This document shows positions 42,635 to 54,959 of a DNA stretch of 64,000 nucleotides, piece after piece. The translations under genes and the position numbers were made by a program. The stretch is from Ophiostoma sp. CBS 140.51 (Eukaryota > Ascomycota > Sordariomycetes > Ophiostomatales > Ophiostomataceae). The notes beneath the pieces are model-generated. The model was not told where the DNA came from. It saw only the letters and a list, made by a program, of their open reading frames with translations, and searched no databases. Positions within the stretch are counted from its first letter, which is position 1, and the number at the start of each line of letters is the position of its first letter. The stretch covers positions 1-64,000 of the forward strand of contig JANSLP010000128.1 in NCBI GenBank assembly GCA_029298735.1, read 5' to 3'.

Positions 42635-43459
42635 AAACCTTTTCTCTTCTTTCTTCCTTCCAAAAAAAATCAAAAAAGTAATAATTACAGTCAAATTTTA
42701 ATACATAGTCTCAAAGAGTCCAGAGCAGTACACAAAATACTGTCGTTTCCCCATGCCATTCTTTCGTATGCAGAAGGAGGCTCATGTTTGCTTAGAGATA
42801 AAACCCCGCTAGCTCCCTAGCGCCGGCACTGGGCGCCGGCCGGAGTCTGACGTCCATTTTATGAGTAACGCCGATGTCAGGGTTTCCAGTGCCTGACCTA
42901 AACCGTCTTTTGGGGATAGTTCTGGGTGTCCACTGTCCCCCACTAAACATGAAGGGAACATGAATGGCGCGTTTCCCATCACCTCAAATGAGCGCAATGC
43001 ACCTGTTATTACCTGCCTATTTGGCGACAACCTCGGGGAGACATCTACATTCCGAAAGTGATACGGCATGTATCAATAACTCAGCGTCAGCGTCAGGGGT
43101 AAAATATTGACGCGTCCAATGACCTGTTTTCAAACTCTCATCTTCCTATTTCTGGCGGCTGGACAGGGTGTGTCGAGCCGCCCTCGTCTGCTGCTTAACT
43201 GGCCATCACACTCCAGAGAGCGGGGCTCAATTTCTGTCAGGGTCTCTTCCCCTCCTCCGCTTTTCATGAGCAGCCGGAACTCCTGTGCCATCATCCTCGC
43301 ATTTTCTTTTGCAATAAAAAAACCATCAATACCGTTCCACCAAGTCCATTATACATTTTCGAAATACCTGGCTGTAAGAGTTTCGGTGCAAATACGTGTT
43401 CCATTATCTGCTACCGGTCATGACATCCGAGAGCGGTTCGAAGGGAGGGTCCTCCCACC
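42635..43459. other. Intergenic, NLR1 5' flank
   Basis: About 825 bases between the HET relic and NLR1. It includes a GC-rich stretch with a repeated GCGCCGGC near 42820-42842. A minus-strand open frame of 86 codons (42809-43069) with an ATG has no family features. No gene is called. Confidence 0.5.
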
Positions 43460-46400
43460 ATGAAGAAGCGTCCAGGTCTAGGTTCGGGAATCTTCTCAGG
43501 GAGGACCTGCCCAAATCAAGTTTTCGAAAATGTTCGTAACAAGCAGGCATTATACGCCGATCATAACGTATAGATTAAAAAAAAGCTAACTCTCCGACAC
43601 ATCTCAGTACTGCGACCTCTTGCTGCCAGGCAGTCTCACAAGAAAACTGAAAGACGAGGACAAAATCAAGAATCTGTGGAGACCGGCGAGTGTAGCACTG
43701 AAGCCCGGGATGGCGGAGTGAAAGACGAATCGCTTATGCGCAGCGATAATCACGATAGTTCACCCTATCTGGTAGAGCCCACGGACAATCCCCCAGATGA
43801 CGGAGCTCCAGTTGAAGAAACAATGACAATTCAGTCGGCGTTGCCAATTCGAGCACCTGGGGTAACCCAGCTCGCGGAAGCTGTTGAATCAGATGCATTG
43901 GGCATTACATCTGGCGATAATGGGCACAGTAACGACGACGAAGTCCAAAACAGACAACATGTTGCCAAGGATCAAATACAGAGCACACATGCACGCGTCA
44001 CCAAGTCACAAGAAGTTTGGAATGACGCTTTCGATAGTCTAGCTATTGACGACGATACTAAACCGCTCGTTGAGCGTTATACCGGGATTCTCAACACCAA
44101 TCTTGGTAACGATACTGCCCGCGATGCAATTCCCGGGGAATCAAAGAGTGCCGCTGCACGACAAGCAGAGATGGCGCTCCTTGTGAAGAACGGCCAGAAA
44201 AAAATCAAGAGGTCATCCAAGATCACCAAGAAGATTGGATCGTTCATTGAGACTATTCTCATTGCTCAGCCGCTGGGTGATTTCTTTATAGAAAATATCC
44301 CCCAAGCAGCACCCGCGGCGATCCCATGGGCTGCTACATGTGGTGCTCTCCAGGTATACCGAATTTTTCCTTGCTTGCCGCTATTGAACTTCCCCTAAAA
44401 GCTAACGCAACAACTAGATACTCTGCAAACCAGCTAAATCTGACGAAGGTAACCGAGAGGGCATCACATACGTCGTTTCCCACATGGAGTGGTACTGCAG
44501 TCTAACCGACTACATATTCAACGACGAAAACAGCAGCAGAAGGTTGGACAACACTCTTGACATGCTCAATAAATTAAGGGCTACTGTTGTCGACCTCTAC
44601 AAGGATCTTCTCAGCTTTCTCATGAAGAGCATATGCTCCTACTACGACCATCAAGGCCTTGCTTTTCTAAAAAAGGCTCTCCAACCACATGACTGGTCAG
44701 AGGCATTGCAGAAGATCAAGAATAACGAAATCGAAGTCAACTCGAGGCTCGATCAGTGTGTTAAGCAAGAACACTTGTCTGCCCTACACAAAATCGCTAT
44801 CAAAGCCAACGAGACTTCAGACCAATTGGGAGACATCCACAAAACCATCGAAACTTTTATTGCTGAGCAGAACACCCGGATGGCAACAAAGGCAGATGAC
44901 AAGCTGCGTGATAGCCTCCGCATCGTCGACCCCAAGGATGACATGGCCACAATCGAAAAGCAAAAGGACAAGCTTTTCGAAGGTTCTTTCAAGTGGATTC
45001 TCGACAACCAAATGTTCAAAGATTTTACGAGTGACACATACATTGCCGGTGCCAACCCTGGCAGCGGGGATGTTGACAATGAAACTTCCACACAAGTACC
45101 GCCGCAGAAAGACCAGAAACCCCTACTTTCAATAAAGGGAAACGCGGGGACTGGAAAGACAATGTTACAGATTGGCATCGTCCGTCACCTGTCAGCCCTA
45201 CCTGTGGCTTTCTGCCCCTCAATTGCCTACTTTTTTTTCCAGCACGCAGACCAAAAAGTCAACAACTGTATGGCCGCCCTCCGGTCCCTCATTTACATGC
45301 TTCTTCTTCAACAACCGCACCTCATACACCACATGCGGGAAAAGTACAAGGGTGTAACGCCGTCTTATCTCAATGAGGATGACAAGGACCGTGCATTAAC
45401 AGGTCTCGAAGATGTCTTTCAGAAAATGCTTCAAGACGCTGAGTTCCGACCCACCATTTTCATTGTTGATGCCCTGGATGAGTGCACTCATAAGCAGCTG
45501 TCCTTCGTCAAAATCATCGCCAAGTCGACCGCCTGGTCTGAAAAGGTCAGATGGTTGGTATCTAGTCGACCAAACGCAGAGCTTAGCGCAAGATTTCCTA
45601 CTTCTGAGCTTGTTCTGGACGTGGACATTCTAAAAGGCCCTGTGAAGGCGTACATCCTTCATCAAGTTTCTATTCTAGAGGGCGAAGAATGTGGCTACTC
45701 AAAAGAAGTGGCTGAAGCTATTGGCGAAGAGGTAGCCAAGAATGCGGACAATACCTATCTGTGGGTGTGGCTTGCCTTTGAGCAGCTCAAGCCAGATGAG
45801 GAAGGAAATCGACTAGACGAGAATGATGCCCTCGAAGCCATTACGGCATTCCCCCCGAAGCTCTCTGATGTCTACGAACGCATTGTAGCCAATATCAACA
45901 AGAAGTTGGGAAACACTCCGAGGTACTGCAAGGCTGCTTTGGAAGCCGTTCACCTTGCCTACCGACCCCTCTCAGTCGCCGAGCTCGCTGTATTTATCCC
46001 TTTTCAACAGAAAGCCACGGTGAGAGTCAAACTCAACAAAGAGAAAGAGACTGCCCGAGTCATCGCGGAGTGCGGCTCATTTCTCAATGTGACAAACGGT
46101 CTTGTCAATTTCATCCACAAATCGGCCAACGACTACCTTCGAAATGAGTATGAGTCTGTGGCTTCCCAAAATGTTGCCTTTGGGCACTCACGGATGGGAG
46201 AGGACTGCATAAGGGCCATGGACGGCCTGAGCAGAAACATGTGCGGCCTCCAAGACACTGGTCCATGCATCTGGCCAGTCACCATCCCAGAGCCAATTGC
46301 CCACATACGCTACACGTGTGTCCATTGGGTGGACCACATTTGTGATGCTTACGATGGGGGATATGGGCTAGAGAAAAACACTCTGAGGGCATCCTCGATT

Positions 46401-48340
46401 CTTTCGTTCCTTCATGGGCATCTTCTTCATTGGCTTGAAGCACTGTCTGTTCTAAGACGACTCCCCGATGGTATAATAGCGATGCGGAAACTTCAAGAGC
46501 TGTTTCACGTATGTATATGTTCGCGAATTTAGAGTAGAGGCCTGTCGGACACAAGCATAGCTAACATTCTACTTCAACTACATAGGGATCTCAAGGCACA
46601 TCAGAGCTAACTGGATTTATCTACGACGCCTTGCGCTTTACGTACACCTTCCGAGATTGTCTTGAAACTGCACCTCTTCACATCTACGTTTCAGCGCTTC
46701 TCTTCAGCCCGTCAGAAAGTAAGGTGCGAAAACGTTTTCAAAACGAGGAACCAGCCTGGCCAGAACCGAAGCCGCGGGTGAATAGGGAATGGCCATCATG
46801 GTTACAAACTCTCAGTGGCCACAGAGGCAATATACGATCGGCCGTCTTTTCACCAAACGCAAAGCAATTAGCGTCTTGCTCTAGTGACAGAAGCATCAAG
46901 ATCTGGAATGTGACGTCTGGGGAGTGCCTTCAAACACTCGAAGGGCACAGCGATGCTGTGATCGCCGCCTTCTTCTTACCGCCCGATGGAGAGAAGCTTG
47001 TTTCAGTCTCATACGATATGACAATCAAGACATGGGACGTCTCCTCCGGTACATGTCTTAAATCGCTTGCGGGTGACCGCCAGCGGACTGCTGCTGCCGA
47101 CCTGTCACCGGACGGGGCAATGTTGGCGTCTGCATCAACTGATGGAAAAGTCCGGATTTGGAGTCTGGCGCTTGGTGAATGCACCCATACATTCACTCGC
47201 CACATAGGCTCCATAGGCTACCCACGGTCTTTGGTATTCTTACCACCAAAAGGACAAGAGCTTGTCATGAGCACGTGGGACAAAGAGATCATCATGCTTG
47301 ATATAATATCGGGAGGAATCTCTCGACGGATCGATTGCGAAAATCCCCCGAAAGGACCACTGAAATGCTCGCCAGATGGCAGGTACCTAGAGTTTCGCTC
47401 AGATAGAGGGACAGCTGAAACTTGGGACCTGCTATTGAAAAAGCGCACCGGTATACAAAGCAGCCCTATGGACCAGCCTTCAAGAATTGAATTCAATTCA
47501 CCTGGCGGCGTGCGGCTAACAGCTAGCTGGTGGGATAGGGGGGATGGCATCGACATCTGGGAAACAAACGTGGAAGACATGCCCCCGGATATTAGACGCG
47601 AATCCGCGCCAAGTGATGTGCTTCGGGTGATATTTTCTGCAGGTCGGAAATATCTAGCATCTTTCTCAGCCGACGGAACTATCTCGACATGGGATATGGC
47701 ATCGCAAAAGAGAACACACACATTCAGAGCCGAATCTGAACAGTCCACATCGATGAACCTTTCCCCAGATGGCAAGCACTTAGCCATTGCATTTGACGAT
47801 TGTATTAAAATCTGGCACCTGACTTCTGACACATCAACACGTTTAACACTACCATTCTATCACGGAGACACCAGATTACTTGCGTTATCCCCAGATGGTA
47901 CGTTACTTGCAGCAGACTCGATGGCAACTGATTTCTACGCCTTTCGAGTGTGGGATATATTATCAGGCGAGTGCATACATGTGATCGAAGAAGACTCCAT
48001 GGTTGCGAATTCACTTCAATTTTCATGCGACGGCTTGCACTTGGCATCCATCACGAGGGAAGGCAATGCCAAGATTCGAAGCTTAGCGACCGGGGAGTGT
48101 GTGGCAGAGTTTGCATCTGGAGAGAACAATCACTGCGACTTTCAGTTTCCAGAGGACTTAGCGGTCTACGCAAATGAACTAATGTGGAGTCCTCCCTGGA
48201 TCGAGAAGCAGGGGAGAAAACTGCTTTGGATACCACCTGAGTACCTGTCTTCAAGTCGTATGATAAGTTGTGATCTGGTTGCGTTTGGTATGAAGGGGGG
48301 GGAAATCATGCTCCTGGACTTATCGCAAGCCTACAAATGA
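43460..48340 (+). CDS. NLR1: NACHT-WD40 STAND protein
   Basis: Four exons, join(43460..43535,43608..44353,44418..46508,46586..48340), give 1555 residues. Introns are 71, 64 and 77 bp. The first donor (GTAACA) is weak, and it was chosen because it alone restores phase with the GCTAAC...CTCAG acceptor. The order is: a short charged N-terminus, the NACHT_N type domain (about 130-340, with the APAAIPWAATCGALQ hallmark at the second splice and VSHMEWYCSLTD after it), a NACHT NTPase with Walker A GNAGTGKT (about 515-522) and Walker B IFIVDALDEC (about 618-627), and about 11 degenerate WD40 repeats (about 1043-1540). STAND proteins of this class oligomerise on ligand binding and set off cell death or defence. 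It is a full-length homologue of NLR2 at 57893. No HET, HeLo or PNP effector domain is visible at the N-terminus. Confidence 0.88.
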
Positions 48341-49025
48341 TGGTTTTAAGAAGAACGCCTTCTCGCATAATCTTCAATAACAAATACTGTCTACACAGAC
48401 CAAGGATGCCCAGTGACAGACGAATAGTGTGTAGTATTCCATTTACCGCACCGGGATAGAGAAAAGAACCACAGGTAGACATGTCTGCCAGGATCTCTAT
48501 ATCCAGTAAACACTATTGTTCGATAGCAGACTGCCTGATTCGGCATGAACCGAGCCGATCACATCGAACGCGGGGAAGGCTACGACACGTCTGAACGAGG
48601 AGCTCCATTTGGCTTCCGCCTGGGCATGGCATCCCGAGAGTCTGGAAACGATCCACGCAACATAGAGATCTTTATCCCGTTTGGTAGCTTTGTTTCTTGC
48701 CTTCATTTGTATTTTATGCAAAAGCGCCCTGACCAAGAGATGAAAATAAATAAGGGATTCTCAAGTGAGCCAAGAAATGAAACGGAGGATTTCCATTTGT
48801 TGACAGGAAACTGCCAAGATACAAGAAATTTAAGGTGAACCGACGGTGAGTAACAATACAGAGAGTGGACAGCTCAAATAGGACACGAGATTATCTAGGC
48901 AATCTCCGGAAATCAAATGAAATCCAAAACCCAGGAGATATATGAAGCACAAAATTAAAGCTACAATGTTGATAAGACAGTTCTGTTCCACCTAGAATTC
49001 CGTACATCCCCTTGCCCACTAAAGT

Positions 49026-49060
49026 GGGTGTCATGACTCTAAATTTAAGGGTGTCATGAC
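49026..49060. repeat. 12-bp direct repeat
   Basis: GGGTGTCATGAC occurs at 49026-49037 and again at 49049-49060, each followed by a TCTAAAT-like stretch. The purpose is unknown. Confidence 0.7.
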
Positions 49061-49340
49061 GGTCTAAATGTGGAGACGAATCCACTAAATACCACTAACA
49101 CACGGCTCACTTTGTAAGTGCTCGCCCTCCTGTGCTCCCCGGTCTCTGGTCTCCGCTAAGAGGGTGCAGTCGTGAGGCTCCATTCGGCTGAGAACAATGG
49201 GAATCGTGTACCGAGAGAGAGACGAGTCATTGCTAGAGAAAGTTTCTAGAGCTCTCTACACGCTGTTTAGTTTTCTACTACTTGAATAATCCAATCTCCA
49301 GTAAATGGAAATGAATGAAAGAAACCATTTGATAATACAT

Positions 49341-49385
49341 ACACAAGCCATTGACACACAAGCCATTGATACACAAGCCATTGAT
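49341..49385. repeat. Threefold 15-bp tandem repeat
   Basis: The unit ACACAAGCCATTGAT is present three times head to tail. The first copy ends in C instead of T. It is a small minisatellite downstream of NLR1. Confidence 0.9.
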
Positions 49386-50189
49386 AACCTGGGCCTTCCC
49401 AGACAAAGATTTACAACGGCGCCTCATGGGTAAGTCCACCCGAAGAATTCAAAGAATCACCTTACTACTACCACTTGAAGCCTCTTAGAAGCTCTCGAAT
49501 AGAGTGCCTTCCGGGGAAGATCGACCGAAATGCATAACATCTATCTGGGGAGCGTTCCTTAGCTGTCAAATATTTGATCTCGCGTGGAGATTCAGCGATG
49601 AATAAGTAGCGTCGATTCCAAGAAAACAGGGATGCATGCTGGCTTCCCCTTTGTTTGTTTCTTCTGTTGGATGGCACGATCGCTTGTTTGGTTCTCGCAT
49701 GTGTTCCGCAGTCTCCGTAGCCTTCCACGGGAGCGAGAGTAGCGTGCTGCGGAGAGCGGTGCTTGTTGATCCCCTTGCACATTCCGGGGAAAGCTTTTTG
49801 TGGGTTGCGTCTGCCGAGCGTTCTCCTCACTTAGTATTTCTACGGAAAACGAAAACCGTCCATTTGGAGAAGGGAGCAGGGAGCTTTCTCACCAAACGAA
49901 CTGAATACCATTCCAGGCCCAATGGAAAACAAGAAACGCCAGATTTTGTTGCTTGAGCTGCCAAGAGAGGGACGATCTTGGATGTTTTTGGGACAAAATG
50001 GCGAGACAAACGTGGATGAAGAGTCTCATGCAGGGGCGCCAAGGGGTCCAGAGCAGATATATGGAGGAAGCTGTCCGCGTTTTGTGCAGAGAAGAGAAGA
50101 ATTAAAAAAGGGTTGAAATTTCGCAACAGAATTTCGTCAACATTGTTTACATGCCGACACCTTCGACAAAACCTGATACACACACAATC

Positions 50190-51998
50190 ATGGCGGACGT
50201 TGAAAAGTCCGTCCACGGCGTCGACGCGATCACGCCAGCCCATCATGAACAGCAACACCAAGCAACCTATAATGATTCCAGCGATGAGCACGAGGCCATT
50301 GGCGGTGCCCGATTTGACGTCGACGAGGACGAGCTTCCACCGGGCTACTTCAAGAGCCGCTTCTTCTTGGGCACCATGCTGGCCATCGGCCTCGGCCTGA
50401 CAGGAGGTGTTGCTGGCTTCGGCTACGCAGCTCCCATTCTCGGCACAATCAACAACGACATTGGACCATCTCCTAATATCGACTGGGTGGCCCTCGTCTA
50501 CACACTCACCAGTTCGGTGACTCTGACCATCATCGGCCGCGTTACGGACATCTTTGGCCGCCGCTGGGTATTCACAGGCGGCACCTTCCTTGGTATCATC
50601 GGATCGGTTGTGTGTGCAACAGCCAAGAACGTTAACACATTGATCGGCGGCATGACCATCATCGGCATCTCGGCTGCGACGCAGCTGTCGTACTACTATG
50701 TGATGGGCGAGCTGGTGCCAATGAAGTACCGCTTCTTGGGCAACGCTTATGTCTACATGTGGCAGTTTCCCAGCTCTGCCTTTGCGCCGGCGGTCTCCAA
50801 CTCGTTTATCCAGTACACGAGTGTCGGCTGGCGTGGCCCCTTCTACGTGCTGATTGGCGTTAACAGCGCGTCGTTCCTGTGCTGGTTTTTCTTCTACCAC
50901 CCACCGACCTTCAACATGAAGCACCAGAACGAGCGCATGGTTACGTACCTCAAGGAGTTTGATTATGTTGGCACAGTCCTCTTCTCGGGTGGTCTGCTGA
51001 TTCTCATGATGGGCCTCAACTGGGGTGGCTCGCTCTACCCGTGGAAGTCAGCCGCCGTCATCTGTACCATCGTCATCGGCGCCATCTCTCTGGTGGCCTT
51101 CTTGTGCTGGGAGACATTCATGAACCTCAAGGAGCCGCTTGTGCCTGTGCACCTCTTCCGCAATCGGGGCTGGAACGCTGCTACCGTGCTGTCTGGTGTC
51201 GCTGCCAGTATGTACTACGCATATGCCATTATCTGGCCCAGCCTTTGTGGTCTCATGTGGGCACGCGAGGATGATCCAATGTACGCGCCCTGGCTTTCGA
51301 CATTTGTCGGCATGTTCATCGTCACTGGTGAGATTGTCGGCGGTGCACTGGCAAGCCGCATTCGCTACCTCAAGTGGCAGTGCCTGGGCTCGGCTATGCT
51401 GGGTGGCATCTTCTTTGCCGTTGTCGCAACCTGCAACCCGGACACCAAAGTTCGTGCTTGCGTCCTTGTGTCACTTGGCGTGTTCTTCCTAGGCTGGGTT
51501 GAATCTCTGTCCATCTCCCTCATCACTCTCACTGCCAAGGACCAGGCCAACTTGGGTACCTCTGGTGGACTGGCTGGCAGCATTCGCTTCTTCATCTCTT
51601 GTATCTCGAGTACGATCTATACCGTCGTCCTGCGCGCCCGCAGTGCAGTCACCATTCCGGCCGCCGTCACGCCTGCTGTCGAACAGGCCGGTCTGCCCGC
51701 CTCTAGTGTGCCTGCTTTCATCAACGGTTTCACCACCGGCTCATTTGCCAATATCACCGGCCTGACCACCGAGATCCTCGCCATCGGCACCAAGGCCTAC
51801 TATGTTGGCAACTTTGACGCATACCGTACCGTGTTCCTCGTGACGCTTGCGTTTACCGGTATGGCCTTCATCGCCGGCATCCTGCTGCCCAACGACATCG
51901 ACAAGTACCTCACTAACCGTGTCCATGTGACCCTGCATCAAGGTCAGGACGAAAGTGTGTTGGCCGGCGAGAAGCGCGAGAAGAGTGTGGCAGAGTAA
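50190..51998 (+). CDS. TRI12-like MFS efflux transporter
   Basis: A 602-residue transporter, read from the ATG at 50190, whose context (ATCATGGC) is better than that of an in-frame ATG at 50151, which would add 13 residues. About 14 hydrophobic segments and the overall pattern match the TRI12/DHA2-like MFS family (PF06609). It has a long acidic N-terminus followed by PPGYFKSRFFLGT, the GRVTDIFGRRW loop motif after TM2, an Asn/Gln-free YYYVMGELVP stretch in TM4-5, and a C-terminus ending in a Lys/Glu-rich tail. Characterised relatives export small toxic metabolites or carry siderophores. The family name does not show that this fungus makes trichothecenes, and no such genes are in the window. 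There is no intron. It lies between NLR1 and the ammonium transporter, apparently an ordinary gene within the immune-gene region. Confidence 0.88.
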   Translation: MADVEKSVHGVDAITPAHHEQQHQATYNDSSDEHEAIGGARFDVDEDELPPGYFKSRFFLGTMLAIGLGLTGGVAGFGYAAPILGTINNDIGPSPNIDWVALVYTLTSSVTLTIIGRVTDIFGRRWVFTGGTFLGIIGSVVCATAKNVNTLIGGMTIIGISAATQLSYYYVMGELVPMKYRFLGNAYVYMWQFPSSAFAPAVSNSFIQYTSVGWRGPFYVLIGVNSASFLCWFFFYHPPTFNMKHQNERMVTYLKEFDYVGTVLFSGGLLILMMGLNWGGSLYPWKSAAVICTIVIGAISLVAFLCWETFMNLKEPLVPVHLFRNRGWNAATVLSGVAASMYYAYAIIWPSLCGLMWAREDDPMYAPWLSTFVGMFIVTGEIVGGALASRIRYLKWQCLGSAMLGGIFFAVVATCNPDTKVRACVLVSLGVFFLGWVESLSISLITLTAKDQANLGTSGGLAGSIRFFISCISSTIYTVVLRARSAVTIPAAVTPAVEQAGLPASSVPAFINGFTTGSFANITGLTTEILAIGTKAYYVGNFDAYRTVFLVTLAFTGMAFIAGILLPNDIDKYLTNRVHVTLHQGQDESVLAGEKREKSVAE

Positions 51999-54959
51999 TG
52001 AATTGCTCTGGTCCTGTGTCGTAAAGAATCAATAGGAAAAGAAAGGCAAAGTGATTGGGGAATATTGAGATATGAGGACTCGGTTCTTTTTAACGGTGTT
52101 AGAAATACCCCTTGGTTAAGAGTAATAGTCTGTAGCTCAAAATGGAAGACCATTTTTACCTAGGAAACTTGTCAATGTTTTGTACGACATGGTGGCGAGG
52201 TCTTTTTTCCATGTAGGATATGACGAGCAAAAACACCAGATCTTCCCCGTGCCAAGAGCGGGTGCCAAGAAGGATACCGTTTCATCCGTTTTTCTATTTC
52301 TATTTTATTGTCTCCTTTTCGCATTCAATTCACTGTAAAATATCAATGGTCTCTAATCCTCACAGACAGAAGCTAGGGGATATCTAGAAACAGGTAATCT
52401 GTTTATCGGTAGTCTCCTTCCTTTTCTTTTCCAGACTAACCACTCTGCGGCTGTACCAAGACGAGAAAAAAATCGATACGGGTTGATGTGGGGAGAAATC
52501 AATGATTATGAAAGAAGAAAAGAAACGCGGCGGCATGTTCAGCTGTCACCCTCCACCAAGTGCTAGCAAAGGAAGGAGACGGAGAGATAAGTTACAGCAC
52601 TATGATTGGATGAGGGGTGAGACTCTGACTTCCCTGGTTAAGTCTCCAAAAATGGCATGTCTTTGTCTTGGACGGGGTAGCTCGTCATCTTTTTTTCTAG
52701 TTGTTATCCTATTTCTCTTTTGTCTACTAACTCGATAGTACGCAGATATAAGTGAGTATGGAAGAGTAGTTAAAGTCAGACGATGAACTTGGGTAGCCCA
52801 CAGTCACTCGCCGGACCAGACTCTCCCTTCTTCAACTTTAAGTCCCGTTTAACGGTCTTGTCGTTAGCTGTTCGATATGCTTTCTTTCCTATTTTTATTT
52901 CCTCATTCAATTTTAAATTCAAATTATGTGCGTTGGTAACGAGATACTATGATAACGTCCAGCTTGTTTCTATATCGTTCTTATCATCTTGCTCACTCGT
53001 TTATACACTTTCCCATATATACATATTTGATTTCTCTTTTGATAATTGTGCCTTTCCTCCACACTCGGTTCTAGAACCGGTTGTCCCCTTTTTCTAGAGT
53101 AGGTTCACTGCTCGTGCTAGACAAAAGCTTGGCATTTTGTCCCCATAACATGGGAAACGCAGAGGAATCCGAGGCGGTAAATGGCGCAAAGGGCAACACA
53201 ATCTCAGTAATCAATCATGGATACAACAGTGAACGACCAGGCCAGGTAAGCCATGGCGTCTAGAACGCCCCAAATTCCTATGCTAAGCTTTTCATACCCA
53301 ATGTTCCTGCTCACTACCCCAGAGCCAAGCCGGGACGTGAGAATGCCAAGAGATTGCAACAACGGTTTCCCCATAAATGGGAACAGAAACGATGAACAAG
53401 AAACGAGACACAACGTATGGAAAAAGAAGTACAGCTAAACAACCGCGAGAACAAGATAATCAAATGTGACCAGAGAAACAGCTGCACCGCGACCCAAAAA
53501 GAGCAGCACAGATAGATATACAGAGCACACACTTAACAAGTGCACTTCAATTCCATTACATCTACTGATGACCGGCCATTTTAATATCCTTTTGTCCTGC
53601 ACATATTTATCTCGAGCTTTATCAGTCGCTTTCACCCTCTAGGAGAAGATATGTTTAACGGATCTCCTCAAAGAGGAAACTTCAGCTCGCAGCATGCCCT
53701 GCGAGTGGTCCTACCTGAGCGTGTGTCCTGTTGGTTCTCTTATCTCTGACGTCTTTCTCTTCCCATTTTCTCAATTTCAGTATGATACCCATTTTATTGC
53801 ATGCCGCGTGTCCATCGACCACACCATCACAAAACATACAAGATTCTCACTGTATCTCTAGATACAATCCAGAAGTACTGATATTTCAGCCCAGCTCCAG
53901 CTAACTACACAGTCAAAGCATAGCCACGAGCGTTTCCCAATGAGCCGTGGCTCTAAGATTCCCAATAGACATGGGTCACACCGATACTTTGCGCTGGAAA
54001 CTTATCACTTTGACAATTTCTATAATATTGAAAACAGTTTCCCTGTTCTATTCCCGAGTACCTGGTTGCGGACGAGTCGTTGACCAACCAGCTGTGGACG
54101 ATAAGATGGAATTTTGAAAGCGGATGAACTGCATCCCACATGGTGTTCGATCCTCCTTGAAGCTGTACAGACACGTTGATATAATAAAAATGCACTCTCA
54201 CGAATCCTTCAATAAGTAATTTTTGAGGACCACTTCCAACACTAGAATTTATTTTTGCTTGCATGCTGACGTTCCAGCATCAGACATCAGTCATTTGAAA
54301 TGCTGCAGAATATCACTTTTGATCAAACTTTTCTCCTCTAGGGCGCCCACGAATCTACTGGTGACTATTCATGTAGTCTTCCAGGGTGTCTCCTCTTATC
54401 AAGATGCTTTCCTCTGTCCTGTTCAATCTAGCTTAGTTCAATAGGCATACGGAGTACTGTCTTGCCGAACACCTCTTTTATGTTAGTATCAAATGGGGAT
54501 TCATTTCAGCATCAGCTACCATGTCCTTATACTTTTTATCGCACCCTTGCCGGCGCATTGTGAGATTAGGATATTTGCATTTTGAGTGTTTCTAGCCCGG
54601 CCTGCTCTCTTCTTATAATGAAATCAATATTGCAACGACTTCAAGCCCCCCTTCCCCACACTGCAAACCCACATTCTGGTCATGACCCCCGTGTCGTTCA
54701 TTCCGACTAACGGAGAAGTTGGGTGAGGCCGATAAGACAAGCATCAGCCACATGCTCTATAGTAGAGCTCTTCAAATAAGAGACCATCCCCGTAGCTTTG
54801 TCTTATCACTGGCTTGTCCCTTGGTTTCTCCTTCTCAAATCCTTCGTTCTTCTCGTCTCGACATTTTTTTCTTAGTCTTACTACCGCAGATCTTGTCCCA
54901 TAAAATACCACAGAAATCAATCACCACCACCATAAATTGTCTGACAAAGTACCACAACA
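51999..54959. other. Long AT-rich intergenic region
   Basis: About 2.96 kb between the TRI12-like gene and the ammonium transporter, with lower GC than the coding blocks. Only one stretch drew attention, the short ATG-started exon at 53150 described separately. Everything else is short overlapping open frames without family content. The last 300 bases are C/T-rich and lead into the transporter start. Confidence 0.5.
53150..53245 (+). other. Possible short exon with amyloid-motif-like peptide
   Basis: An ATG at 53150 opens 32 codons that end at a good donor (CAG followed by GTAAGC at 53246). The peptide contains GNTISVINHGYNSERPGQ, whose Asn/Gly spacing recalls fungal amyloid signalling motifs of the HRAM kind that precede NLRs. 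One candidate continuation uses a weak acceptor at 53323-53324 and reads 37 more codons to a TAA near 53438. Without splicing the frame stops at 53263. No NLR follows directly. This could be a relic, a small gene or chance. Confidence 0.2.

Larger units (their letters stand above)
48341..50189. other. Intergenic with short repeats
   Basis: About 1.85 kb between NLR1 and the TRI12-like gene. It holds a threefold 15-bp tandem repeat (49341-49385) and a 12-bp direct repeat (49026-49037 and 49049-49060). A 97-codon ATG-started open frame (48545-48838) has no recognisable content. No gene is called. Confidence 0.5.

Noticed and set aside
42809..43069. 86-codon minus-strand frame between the HET relic and NLR1
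   Set aside because: It has no family features and no splice or promoter context. It may be chance.
43420..43450. A GGTTCGAA string resembling a tRNA B box
   Set aside because: No A box at the proper distance and no cloverleaf could be drawn, and it lies just before the NLR1 start.
48545..48838. 97-codon ATG-started frame downstream of NLR1
   Set aside because: It has no recognisable family, and the short length is expected by chance in this non-coding region.
49827..50924. 365-codon open frame antisense to the TRI12-like gene
   Set aside because: It is a shadow frame. The sense strand encodes a complete transporter with membrane segments.
50190..51998. Evidence for trichothecene production from the TRI12-like transporter
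   Set aside because: The TRI12 family name covers many transporters with other cargos, and no biosynthetic gene of that pathway is in the window.
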